Source: Moraxella sp. FZFQ2102 (GTDB taxonomy: Bacteria > Pseudomonadota > Gammaproteobacteria > Pseudomonadales > Moraxellaceae). From it: a DNA stretch of 64,000 nt. Positions 56,901 to 64,000 of this stretch are shown in pieces. Made by a program: the position numbers and the translations under genes. Within the stretch, counting starts at the first letter, position 1; the number at the start of each line of letters is the position of its first letter. The DNA lies in NCBI RefSeq assembly GCF_024137865.1, contig NZ_CP099960.1, forward strand, positions 806,001 to 870,000, in the 5' to 3' direction. The notes beneath the pieces were generated by a model. That model worked only from the letters and a program-made list of their open reading frames with translations. It made no database searches and was not told the DNA's origin.

Positions 56901-58623
56901 CTCGTGGGTAGTATTTACCATCGATCAATACAGTATCTGCTGGGTAGAAATTACCATCCGGTGCTTTGACCAGTTTATTGCCATCAGCATCGGTATAGAT
57001 CACTGGGAATTGATCCAATGTACCTTTTGTCACTAGATACAATTGCGAGCCGTTGATTGCATCAGTTGAAGTGGCAGAGATTTCACCTGCAGCGACATTT
57101 TGGATACGGCGTTCTGCACCTGACGCACCTACAGTGACAACACCATTTGCTGTTGCACCTGCAAAGCCACCATAGGTTACACCACCAACAGTTGCATTAG
57201 TTACAGTGCCTGTATCACCTGCTGTAGTCGTTGTGCCACCAGCTTCTTGGTTAATTTTTAACAATGTCGTACCAACAGCTTTACCCGCAGTCGCTTCTGA
57301 CTCATTGCCTAGATAGACAGAGTTTGCTACTGTGCCTGAGCCATCTGTGGTCAAATCTGCACCACGGTTGATACCTTTACCTAGTACAAAAGTATTGGCA
57401 GTTGTAATGGTATTGTTGTTACCTACGATGATTGAGTCATTGCCTTTGGCAAGGCTGTGTGAACCAATAACAATCTCACCTTTAGTTGTTGTAGCAGCTG
57501 CAAGGGCAGAGCGTGCGGCATTTTCAGCACCGTGAGCAGCGTTACGTGCAGGGCGATATTGGTCTAGGTAAGTTTCACGCGCTGCCCCTGTCAAGCCTTG
57601 GGCATCTGCATCAGCAACGGCTTTTGCCCAAATTTCATCTTGCTCTAGACGAGCTTCGTGCAGAGCATTTAGATTATCCCATTCGGCACGGGTAACACCT
57701 GTTGCAGAATTAGTACCGATTGCCACTGCTTCTACTGTAGGCGTATGTGTAAAAGTACCAACTGCAATACTGTCAGTTTTCATTGCATTGGCAAAGCGAC
57801 CGATAGCTGTTGCATTGACAGCTGATGCATTAGCAACCGAACCAAGCACCGCTGCATCTAGCGCTTGTGCTTTTGAATAATAACCGACCGCTGTTGCACG
57901 CTCAGCACCCGCACCAGTTTGAGCACCGACAGCAACTGAGTTTTTTCCTGCTGCATTTGCATAATAACCATTTGCAATGCTGTATGCACCCGATGAAGTA
58001 GAGTTACCAGAAATAGCAACCGAATAATCACCAGAAGATGTTGAGTTCGTACCGAGTGATAAAGACGATACGCCTGATGCCTTCGCATTCCAGCCCATTG
58101 CAGCTGCTTGCTGAGCTGTCGCTTGGGTTGCGACACCCACTGCTACTGAGCGGTCAGCAGATGCGTTGGCATTCGTACCAATTGCGACGGCTTGTTGTCC
58201 ATTGTCTGCTTTAGCATTTAAGCCCAATGCAGTACCTGAATCAATAGCACTAGCATCTTGACCAATTGCGATAGCTGGCAGCTCACCACCTCCGGCCAAA
58301 AGAACGCCTTTTGCTGTTGCATTTTTACCAATTGCAATTGATCCCCAAGCATTATCACCTGGTGCTAAGGTTTTAGCACCAGCACCAATCGCAATTGCAC
58401 CTTCTGGAGAAGTATCGATAAGTGTTGTGCCAGATTGTGGCGTATCTGCAGTTGCTGTTGCCGCTTGTGCAGTGCCACTGATTGCTACAGTGGTAATTGC
58501 TGCCGCTAGGACAGTTTTGGCGGTTTTTACCGATTTAGTTTTGCCCTTGGCACGCGCGATTTCCGAAACTGCCGTCCAGCTTTGGGTGGCATGGTTCCAG
58601 ATAACTTTAAAAGCTTTGTTCAT
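53974..58623 (-). CDS. Trimeric autotransporter adhesin (YadA/UspA-like)
   Basis: This 1549-residue adhesin has an extended signal region (MNKAFKVIWNHATQSWTAV, ESPR type). A head of about 20 YadA-like AIAIG/SVAVG repeats (about 75-430) follows, broken by a helical insert (about 313-375). Neck motifs DAINGSQLY occur near 530 and 1450, a long stalk with repeated units lies between, and the C-terminal trimeric barrel anchor (AMAAAGLPQAYREGQSGF to GYFW) is last. The stalk contains two near-identical copies of a segment (around 55352-55512 and 56456-56616). Expression is probably phase-variable because of a poly-G tract just upstream of its -35 region (58803-58811). Confidence 0.95.
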   Translation of the reverse strand: MNKAFKVIWNHATQSWTAVSEIARAKGKTKSVKTAKTVLAAAITTVAISGTAQAATATADTPQSGTTLIDTSPEGAIAIGAGAKTLAPGDNAWGSIAIGKNATAKGVLLAGGGELPAIAIGQDASAIDSGTALGLNAKADNGQQAVAIGTNANASADRSVAVGVATQATAQQAAAMGWNAKASGVSSLSLGTNSTSSGDYSVAISGNSTSSGAYSIANGYYANAAGKNSVAVGAQTGAGAERATAVGYYSKAQALDAAVLGSVANASAVNATAIGRFANAMKTDSIAVGTFTHTPTVEAVAIGTNSATGVTRAEWDNLNALHEARLEQDEIWAKAVADADAQGLTGAARETYLDQYRPARNAAHGAENAARSALAAATTTKGEIVIGSHSLAKGNDSIIVGNNNTITTANTFVLGKGINRGADLTTDGSGTVANSVYLGNESEATAGKAVGTTLLKINQEAGGTTTTAGDTGTVTNATVGGVTYGGFAGATANGVVTVGASGAERRIQNVAAGEISATSTDAINGSQLYLVTKGTLDQFPVIYTDADGNKLVKAPDGNFYPADTVLIDGKYYPRGTTPEQVADGTATPATPVDAGDVIASMNDGDNVADSPKTLANVKGNLTPTYNVGDMTINATTGVPSDVASTEYTKSQTGPNATTAAAMYNNAATVGDVLNAGWNLKVNDEAVDFVKPYDTVAFVNGTGTTARIDYTNGTQSNITFDINVDGTTTEITYVDAAGNTVTKVGDKFYNPADLNADGTPKADAKPVENVVSRISAIAPTFTANADPANATTSGLNFVNTPTTSVKVDGNNVTVDVNTGVINPEEVDGVQTGKVTGPVTPALTEALEAAEEALAALPDTATEAEKKAAQDAVDAAQAAITNAGNAVATAQNVADMINASGWNTNSTTATGGAKNTLVNPGDQVNFEAGNNMQVTQEINTTTGVISYTYATKDDLVLNSTTIGGSYTNEAGELITTSPITIMTTPEGKNVINNLTTVLPPTTSIGDNPTKTPTKDDGSPFTAQDAQDLAKTSGTNAATLGDVLNAGWNLKVNDEAVDFVKPYDTVAFVNGTGTTARIDYTNGTQSNVTFDINVDDKTITIGEDGKLTAITPAPVIITKEGPINLENTNTTRIEVNQTTGNVSVNVNTGTSKVDENGKAVPNTTVDAGRIATIGDITTTINQTGWNVLNNAGERVDRVNPADNVQFKQGTGTQVTVTSEDGKTSVVTYSTKIDGKTIKADTNGTLYVDMPAPTIITKDGTLNFENTETATIVTNPTTGNISVKVETGVASVSDGAAKDADGKTVPAGKAIADANNANKVATVGNIVDVINNSGFGLLANGTNASTVNPGDTVDLKNTDGNVVITKAADSNDVEFNLAKNITIGQSVTAPTVNVGGDAGNTALTTVAGGNYNSAGQKIDDTAVPALSVGGSQITNVANGAISPSSTDAINGSQLYAVQNNFNQQIGAVNNRIDDLDSNRKAGSASAMAAAGLPQAYREGQSGFVAAVGQYEGETGVAVGFTSISDNGKWLFRGAYSTNTQNENAGNLGLGYFW
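55352..55512. repeat. Direct repeat in adhesin stalk, copy 1
   Basis: This segment encodes LNAGWNLKVNDEAVDFVKPY and the following VAFVNGTGTTARIDYTNGTQ unit. It recurs at 56456-56616 (offset about 1104 bp) with few differences. Confidence 0.9.
56456..56616. repeat. Direct repeat in adhesin stalk, copy 2
   Basis: Partner of 55352-55512 in the same orientation. Recombination between them would shorten the stalk by about 368 residues in frame. Confidence 0.9.
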
Positions 58624-58772
58624 AAATTCACTTCCGTCAATAAAGAAAAGGTGATATTGCTGCTCGGTGATGATAGCGACATATCAGCTTAATATGCTTA
58701 CTACCGTGTAACCCCCCAAGCGTCCCAAACTAACGATAACATGGCTTAAAATATCGCTAGTGTAATGTCTTC

Positions 58773-58811
58773 ATTATAGCATTACAATTTATTATTACCA
58801 CACCCCCCCCC
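58773..58811 (-). promoter_or_regulatory. Adhesin promoter with poly-G tract
   Basis: On the minus strand TATAAT (58773-58778) has a weak -35 (GTGGTA, 58796-58801) 17 bp upstream. A run of nine G (58803-58811) sits directly before it. Slippage in this run would change the spacing of upstream promoter contacts, as described for Moraxella uspA1. The start codon is 150 bp downstream of the -10 hexamer. Confidence 0.7.
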
Positions 58812-59379
58812 TGCGGAAAGTATAAAATTGGTACGACATAACATATATTTTTAATATTTTATTATTATGTTTTATATCAATAAATTATGATATATTTGTA
58901 TAAATTTTGTTCAATTTTTTATTGCCAAAATTTTACACAAAGTTACATAATTTACATAAAAACAACTTAATCTAAGCCTGTTTTACTGATGAGATTTGAT
59001 TAAAATTCACTCAATTCAAACATAATAAATACGCTGTATCTGTGTAACCGTGATGTCATTATAAGTACATAATTATTTACAAATGATTGATTTTTGGCAA
59101 GTTTTGATGACTATGAGTAAGATTGGGTGGTGTGGTGATGGGTGGGGATTTTTTTGGTGAAATGATGAACAAATGGCATGATATATTTTATCAAATGTAA
59201 TCATTGGGAATATTAATCAAAATCTACAAAAAATAATGTATCGAAATATGAGAATATGACATCTGTATGACAAGATGACGGCTTGTGGGGCGATTCCTAG
59301 CTGATGAGATGGGCGACAGACTGCCTTTTTTTATCATGGATATGCTATAATCTGCCATTATATCGACAGAGCAAAGCTT
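58812..59379. other. AT-rich intergenic region upstream of cysM
   Basis: 570 bp without a supported gene. A likely cysM -10 (TATAAT at about 59346-59351) lies about 30 bp before the ATG. The rest is AT-rich and has no repeat or hairpin that stands out. Confidence 0.5.
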
Positions 59380-60303
59380 ATGACAGACTTTATCCATCAC
59401 ACCACCACGCTATCTGACTGCGTGGGCAATACACCACTGGTCAAGCTATCCGCACTTGGCAAGAACACAGGTGCGACACTGCTCGCCAAGCTAGAAGGCA
59501 ACAACCCAGCAGGCTCAGTCAAAGATCGCCCTGCCTTTAATATGATCTATCAAGCCGAACAGCGTGGCGATATCAAACCAGGTGATACACTCATCGAAGC
59601 CACCAGCGGCAATACAGGCATTGCCCTAGCGATGGTCGCTGCCATGCGTGGCTATCAGATGACACTGCTGATGCCTGCCAACTCCACCCAAGAGCGTAAA
59701 GACGCAATGACCGCCTATGGTGCCACACTGATCGAAGTCGCTGACGGTATGGAAGCAGCACGAGATCTGGCACTACAGATGCAAGCTGAAGGCAAGGGTA
59801 TCGTGCTCGATCAGTTTAACAACGCTGACAACAAGCAAGCCCACTACCTAACCACAGGCCCTGAACTGTGGGAGCAGACTGATGGCAAGATTACACACTT
59901 TGTCAGCAGCATGGGCACCACAGGCACCATCATGGGCGTGAGCCAATATCTCAAAGAACAAAACCCTGCCATCCAAGTTATCGGACTACAGCCAGATGAC
60001 GCTTCAAGCATCGCAGGGATTCGCCGTTGGCCTGCCGAATATCTGCCAGGGATTTTTGATGCGTCATTGGTCGATACCATCATGGATGTCAGCCAAGCCG
60101 ATGCCGAACGCTATATGCGTAAGCTGGCTCGCGAAGAAGGCATCTTCTGCGGTGTATCATCAGGCGGTGCGGCGTGGGCAGCACATCAGATCGCCAAAGA
60201 CAATCCTGATGCCGTGATTGCCTTTATCGTGTGCGACCGTGGTGATCGCTATCTATCCACAGGGCTGTTTGGTGTCGTCGATGCACCATCAGAGTCAGAG
60301 TAA
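59380..60303 (+). CDS. cysM: Cysteine synthase B
   Basis: This 307-residue PLP enzyme forms cysteine from O-acetylserine with sulfide or thiosulfate. It has the PLP Lys in AGSVKDRPAFNM, the substrate loop EATSGNTG and GTTGTIMGVSQYL. The RPAFNM variant and C-terminal CDRGDRYLSTGLF mark CysM rather than CysK. The exonuclease gene follows by 6 bp. Confidence 0.93.
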   Translation: MTDFIHHTTTLSDCVGNTPLVKLSALGKNTGATLLAKLEGNNPAGSVKDRPAFNMIYQAEQRGDIKPGDTLIEATSGNTGIALAMVAAMRGYQMTLLMPANSTQERKDAMTAYGATLIEVADGMEAARDLALQMQAEGKGIVLDQFNNADNKQAHYLTTGPELWEQTDGKITHFVSSMGTTGTIMGVSQYLKEQNPAIQVIGLQPDDASSIAGIRRWPAEYLPGIFDASLVDTIMDVSQADAERYMRKLAREEGIFCGVSSGGAAWAAHQIAKDNPDAVIAFIVCDRGDRYLSTGLFGVVDAPSESE

Positions 60304-60309
60304 GCCGAT

Positions 60310-61086
60310 ATGAATAGCCAATCGCCGATACTGGTCTTTGACATTGAGACCATCCCTGATGTTGAGACGGGTCGCCGTCTGTATCCGACACTCAAGGACT
60401 TGGACGATGCCGATGCACTGTCCGCCTTGACCGCACTGCGTCAGGCTGAAGCAGGGACGGATTTTATGCGTCTGCCCCTGCACAAGGTGGCGTGTCTGTC
60501 GTTTTTGTGGTTTGATGGGATGAATTTTCGTCTCAAATCCTTATCGCTTGAGACGATGAGCGAACAAGAGATTTTGGCGACTTTTTTGCGTGCCTTTGAC
60601 AAAAAACCCGTGCTCGTCAGCTGGAACGGTGCAGGCTTTGACATCCCTGTCATCATGTACCGAGCCATGCACCACAGACTGTCTGCCCCTGCGCTGTTTA
60701 ATTCTGCTCACAAGCCTGATTATCTGTATCGCTATGGCGAGATGCATATTGATCTGATGGACAAGATGTCCTTGTACAACGGCTATCAACGCCAAAAGCT
60801 CGACACCATCGCAAGCCTATGTGGCTTTGCTGGCAAAGGCGATATCGACGGCTCGCAAGTCGTGCCGATGGTACAAGCAGGCGACTGGCAAAAGCTCACT
60901 ACCTACTGCGAGTCAGATGTGCTGAACACTTGGCTGATTTATCTTAGATGGCTGATATTGACTGGCAAAATGGACACGCCTGCCGCTGATGGACTGATCG
61001 ATGCGACTTATGGCTTTGTGGAATCACTGCATAATGCCGATGGCTCATTGCGTCATCAAGGATTCTTGGATGCGTGGGTGCGGTGA
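60310..61086 (+). CDS. PolB-like 3'-5' exonuclease domain protein
   Basis: This 258-residue protein has the DEDDy exonuclease motifs: FDIETIPD at the N terminus, VSWNGAGFDIPV in the middle and YCESDVLNTWLIYLR near the C terminus. It matches the predicted exonuclease family related to the proofreading domain of DNA polymerase II. It is coupled to cysM. Confidence 0.9.
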   Translation: MNSQSPILVFDIETIPDVETGRRLYPTLKDLDDADALSALTALRQAEAGTDFMRLPLHKVACLSFLWFDGMNFRLKSLSLETMSEQEILATFLRAFDKKPVLVSWNGAGFDIPVIMYRAMHHRLSAPALFNSAHKPDYLYRYGEMHIDLMDKMSLYNGYQRQKLDTIASLCGFAGKGDIDGSQVVPMVQAGDWQKLTTYCESDVLNTWLIYLRWLILTGKMDTPAADGLIDATYGFVESLHNADGSLRHQGFLDAWVR

Positions 61087-61367
61087 GTAACGGTTTGTTG
61101 CAATCACCATGCACAGCCTGCCCGTATGTCCTACGCTTACGAACAACAAGCCCGTCGATGATGGGCTTATTTTTTATCCGAAATTAACACACAAAATCCC
61201 CAACTTACAAAGTCAGGGATTGTAAAAAATCAACGCAATGCGTGAATTTTTATCGGCAAATTAGCCAATACCAGTTGGGATTTTTTGCTAAGCCAAGTGA
61301 GCGATGATGCATATGAAATACTTCGAGCAAACTTGGCGACACAAAAAAAACCAATTGGGGAAGGCTA
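61087..61367. other. Intergenic region between exonuclease and ahpC
   Basis: A terminator for the cysM operon occurs at 61148-61175 (aagccc / gggctt plus T run). The remainder up to the ahpC stop at 61368 has no supported gene. Confidence 0.5.
61148..61175 (+). terminator. Terminator after cysM-exonuclease genes
   Basis: aagccc (61148-61153) pairs with gggctt (61163-61168), followed by attttttt. Confidence 0.75.
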
Positions 61368-61934
61368 TTAGATTTTACCAACTAGGTCTAGGCTTGGTTT
61401 TAGCGTCTCTTGACCTGCTTCCCAAGCTGCTGGGCAGACTTCGCCGTCGTTTTCGCGGACATATTGTGCTGCTTTTACTTTACGAACCATGTCTTTTGCG
61501 CTACGGCCGATGCCTAGGTCGTGGATTTCAGCAACTTTGATTAGACCGTCTGGATCTACTAGGAAAGTACCGCGTAGTGCTGCGTGCTGACCTTCGATCA
61601 TGATGTTGAAGCCACGAGTGATTTCACCAGTACCGTCACCGAGCATTGGGTATTGTACTTTTGAGATCGCTGGAGAAGCGTCATGCCATGCTTTGTGTAC
61701 GAAGTGAGTGTCAGTAGATACTGCATATACTTCTACGCCTAGGCCTTTTAGCTCATCGTAGTGAGCAGCCATGTCTTCTAGCTCAGTTGGGCATACGAAA
61801 GTGAAATCGTGTGGGTAGAATAGGAAGATTGCCCACTTGCCTTTTACATCAGCAGTAGAGATGGTTTTGAATTCGCCGTTTACATAGGCTTGAGTTGAGA
61901 ACTCAGGAATGTGTTGATTGATGATAGCTGCCAT
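61368..61934 (-). CDS. ahpC: Alkyl hydroperoxide reductase C (2-Cys peroxiredoxin)
   Basis: This 188-residue peroxidase reduces H2O2 and organic peroxides. It has the peroxidatic Cys in FTFVCPTELEDM (about 49) and the resolving Cys in EVCPAAW (about 167). It diverges from oxyR across a 203-bp gap; control by OxyR is the expected arrangement. Confidence 0.97.
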   Translation of the reverse strand: MAAIINQHIPEFSTQAYVNGEFKTISTADVKGKWAIFLFYPHDFTFVCPTELEDMAAHYDELKGLGVEVYAVSTDTHFVHKAWHDASPAISKVQYPMLGDGTGEITRGFNIMIEGQHAALRGTFLVDPDGLIKVAEIHDLGIGRSAKDMVRKVKAAQYVRENDGEVCPAAWEAGQETLKPSLDLVGKI

Positions 61935-62137
61935 GATGACATCCTTTTATGTTGATTAAATTTACAAACAACTAAGAAAAACCAAACAATGCAAGCACCG
62001 CCTCTTTTTCCTTAGCTCACCCCCTATAATACAACAAAAAAACATAATTTCAACAGTTAAAACTTTCAATTCTATTGTTTTATTTTATCAAACTTGGGTA
62101 AAATAGCAGGATAAAATTATCAATCATAAGGATCGCC

Positions 62138-63037
62138 ATGATTACGCTACGCCAACTGGAATTTGCCCTAGCTGTCGCCAAGCATCGCCACTTTAAACGC
62201 GCTGCTGAAGAGTGCAACATCTCCCAATCCGCCCTAAGCCTTGGCATCGCCGAGCTAGAAAAGCAGCTGGATACACAGATTTTTGAGCGCAATAACAAGC
62301 AAGTGCTGATCACGCCGATCGGCGAAGAGCTGCTTGAGCGCGCCCAACGCGTGTTCAGCGAAATCAGCGATCTGACCACGCGTGCGCACAGCCATCAGAT
62401 TCCGCTTGCCTATCCGATGACCATCGGCATCATCCCGACCATCGCGCCTTATCTGCTGCCAAAGGTACTGCCTGCCCTACGCGAACAGTACCCAAGCTTT
62501 GAGCTGTCCGTGGTCGAAAAACAAACCGAACGCCTGATCGATCAAGTACGCTATGGACACATCGACACGGCAATCATCGCGCTGCCTTATCCGCTAGAAG
62601 GCTTGCACGCGTTTGAGTTTTGGGCGGAAGATTTTTTTGCGATCTTGCCCGAAGGTGATGCACACATCGAGCTTGGTAAGATTCACAGCGATGATTTGTC
62701 CAAGACCAATTTATTACTGCTTGGCGAAGGGCACTGCCTGACCGATCAAGTACTGTCGGTGTGTTCGCTGAATAAAAATGAGATCAAATCTGGCTTTTCA
62801 GATGCCAGCCTAAACACACTGATTCAAATGAGCCTTGCTGGCATGGGCACGACGCTTGTGCCGAAGATGGCACTGGATCAAATCAGCGCAACCAACAAAG
62901 TGCGCGCCGTCGCCCTAGCCGAACAAGGCCCGCACCGCAGACTTGCCTTTATCACCCGCCTAAACTATGCGCGCGTCAATGATGTTAAGCTGTTGAGCGA
63001 GATTTTTGGGCGAGCATTGGCACAGACTGAGCAGTGA
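62138..63037 (+). CDS. oxyR: Hydrogen-peroxide-responsive LysR-type regulator
   Basis: This 299-residue regulator has a LysR HTH (MITLRQLEFALAVAKHRHF) and a substrate-type domain. It contains the redox pair in GHCLTDQVLSVC, two Cys nine positions apart exactly as Cys199/Cys208 of E. coli OxyR. It diverges from ahpC. Confidence 0.96.
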   Translation: MITLRQLEFALAVAKHRHFKRAAEECNISQSALSLGIAELEKQLDTQIFERNNKQVLITPIGEELLERAQRVFSEISDLTTRAHSHQIPLAYPMTIGIIPTIAPYLLPKVLPALREQYPSFELSVVEKQTERLIDQVRYGHIDTAIIALPYPLEGLHAFEFWAEDFFAILPEGDAHIELGKIHSDDLSKTNLLLLGEGHCLTDQVLSVCSLNKNEIKSGFSDASLNTLIQMSLAGMGTTLVPKMALDQISATNKVRAVALAEQGPHRRLAFITRLNYARVNDVKLLSEIFGRALAQTEQ

Positions 63038-63068
63038 TTTTTGGCAAATAAGCTGCCTAAACCGCTTA

Positions 63069-63108
63069 AAAAAAATCACCCATTGCTGATACTTTGGGTG
63101 ATTTTTAT
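63069..63108. terminator. Bidirectional terminator between oxyR and trxA
   Basis: aaaaatcaccca (63071-63082) pairs with tgggtgattttt (63095-63106). Confidence 0.9.
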
Positions 63109-63140
63109 TTTAAATTATTAATAAATTAAATTATCAATAA

Positions 63141-63461
63141 TTACAGATGCTTATCTAGCAATGCCGCAAATTCTGACTTTGGACGGCCGCCAACGACCGC
63201 TTCAACACGCTCACCACCTTTGAAGACAAATAGCGTCGGGATGCTGCGGATACCAAAGCGCGCTGCTGATTCTGGGTTGGCATCGACATCGACTTTGACG
63301 ATTTTGACTTTGCCCGCATAATCATCAGCAAGCTCTTCTAGGATTGGCGCGATTTGGCGGCATGGACCACACCAAGTTGCCCAAAAATCTACCAAAACCA
63401 CTTCATCAGAGCCTAGTACTTCAGCATCAAAGCTGGCATCAGTTGCGTTTACGATTGACAT
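63141..63461 (-). CDS. trxA: Thioredoxin
   Basis: This 106-residue disulfide reductase has the active site [13 protein letters not shown] (Cys about 33 and 36) and the cis-Pro region [12 protein letters not shown]. Length and motifs are typical of thioredoxin 1. It diverges from the pseudouridine synthase gene at the right edge. Confidence 0.96.
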   Translation of the reverse strand: MSIVNATDASFDAEVLGSDEVVLVDFWATWCGPCRQIAPILEELADDYAGKVKIVKVDVDANPESAARFGIRSIPTLFVFKGGERVEAVVGGRPKSEFAALLDKHL

Positions 63462-63633
63462 AATGTTCTACCTTTTAACTGTATGAATGAACGGAATGTT
63501 CATTAGATAAGGATATGCAGCGAAATTTCAAGGGTTGATTCACCACAAGTCATGCTATAATAACAGGCTTTATCGCCAATGGCATAGCCTTGGTGATTGA
63601 TTTTATCAAAGATACCAATTGACTGAACCGATT

Positions 63634-64000
63634 ATGACCTTAACCGACGACGCCATTGCTCAGATGAATGCGCTTGAAGACACCCAAGCCATTGAATTTT
63701 TTCAAGATTTTGCCAAATCGATCACCATCTATGAAGATGATGACATCTGGGTGCTGGATAAGCCTGCGGGTCTATTGAGCGTCGATGGTCGCCTGCTCAA
63801 GGTCAGCTTACAGTCTCGCCTGCTGCGCGTCAATCCTGAAATCAAGCTCATTCATCGGCTGGATATGGATACTTCAGGTTTGATTATTTTTGCTAAGCAC
63901 AGTGATGCACAGACGCACATCAGCAAACAGTTCATCGATCGCCTGCCCCAAAAAGAATATCAAGCCGTGGTGATGGGCACAGTCCAGCACGATGACAAAA
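63634..64000 (+). CDS. RluA-family pseudouridine synthase, partial (runs off right edge)
   Basis: The ATG at 63634 opens a frame with the RluA pattern: ITIYEDDDIWVLDKPAGLLSV, then the catalytic motif LIHRLDMDTSGLIIFAK with the conserved Asp. Only about 122 codons are inside the window. It modifies uridines in rRNA or tRNA; which one cannot be told from this part. Confidence 0.88.
   Translation, partial: MTLTDDAIAQMNALEDTQAIEFFQDFAKSITIYEDDDIWVLDKPAGLLSVDGRLLKVSLQSRLLRVNPEIKLIHRLDMDTSGLIIFAKHSDAQTHISKQFIDRLPQKEYQAVVMGTVQHDDK

Noticed and set aside
54407..57535. Several long plus-strand frames across the adhesin gene
   Set aside because: They are antisense shadows of the repetitive, biased coding sequence, with no ribosome sites or recognisable products.
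53974..58623. CRISPR-like repeats in the adhesin region
   Set aside because: Repeats are protein-coding, in frame and of uneven length; there is no regular repeat-spacer pattern.

Overview
The window looks like chromosome of a Moraxella-like gamma-proteobacterium (Moraxellaceae) that has taken up a resistance island. From about 22.3 kb to the right end the DNA is ordinary: ssb, uvrA, nadD, rsfS, a bioAFCD cluster, tRNA-Ser, psd, dld, gltS, purL, a BarA/GacS-type hybrid kinase, gabD, an OmpA-family lipoprotein, a large trimeric autotransporter with a poly-G tract in its promoter, cysM, ahpC/oxyR, trxA and an RluA-type synthase. The genus call is inferred from this content and from the UspA1-like poly-G arrangement; no rRNA was available to test it.

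The left 22 kb is a mosaic of pieces from different sources. (1) Positions 1-4645 hold an AT-rich multicopper oxidase gene split by a 3.6 kb Firmicutes-type segment with tnpV, a Tet(O)/Tet(32)-like ribosomal protection gene with its leader/attenuator, a KTR-domain protein and the start of a sigma-factor-like gene. (2) 4787-6203 is an IS3-family element. (3) About 6.2-14.1 kb is a GC-richer copper-detoxification block full of Neisseria DNA uptake sequences: CopA ATPase, DUF305 lipoprotein, a 12-cysteine metallothionein-like protein, CueR, DUF411 protein, a second, intact multicopper oxidase and a DUF2933 protein. Two MerR-type promoters with 19-bp spacers drive it. The two halves of one zinc-type oxidoreductase gene lie at its outer ends. 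(4) 13.6-15.5 kb is a scar of gene tails (copA, acr3, oxidoreductase, acrB-type RND pump). (5) 15.6-22.3 kb is a Tn554-like tnpA-tnpB-tnpC element whose tnpB is broken by an aminoglycoside-resistance segment. The aph(2'')-I gene in that segment is itself interrupted by one of two identical IS3-family copies, each with its own 3-bp target duplication.

The copper genes form one working system: cytoplasmic sensing (CueR), export (CopA), cytoplasmic buffering (metallothionein-like protein) and periplasmic oxidation or binding (MCO, DUF411, DUF305). The intact oxidase of the imported block could replace the one destroyed by the tet insertion.

Other accessory features in the chromosomal part are an IS200/IS605 element with divergent TnpA and TnpB (TnpB has an early in-frame TGA) and a two-gene DUF6884 / GIY-YIG-like pair of unknown role. 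No CRISPR array, rRNA operon or prophage was seen.
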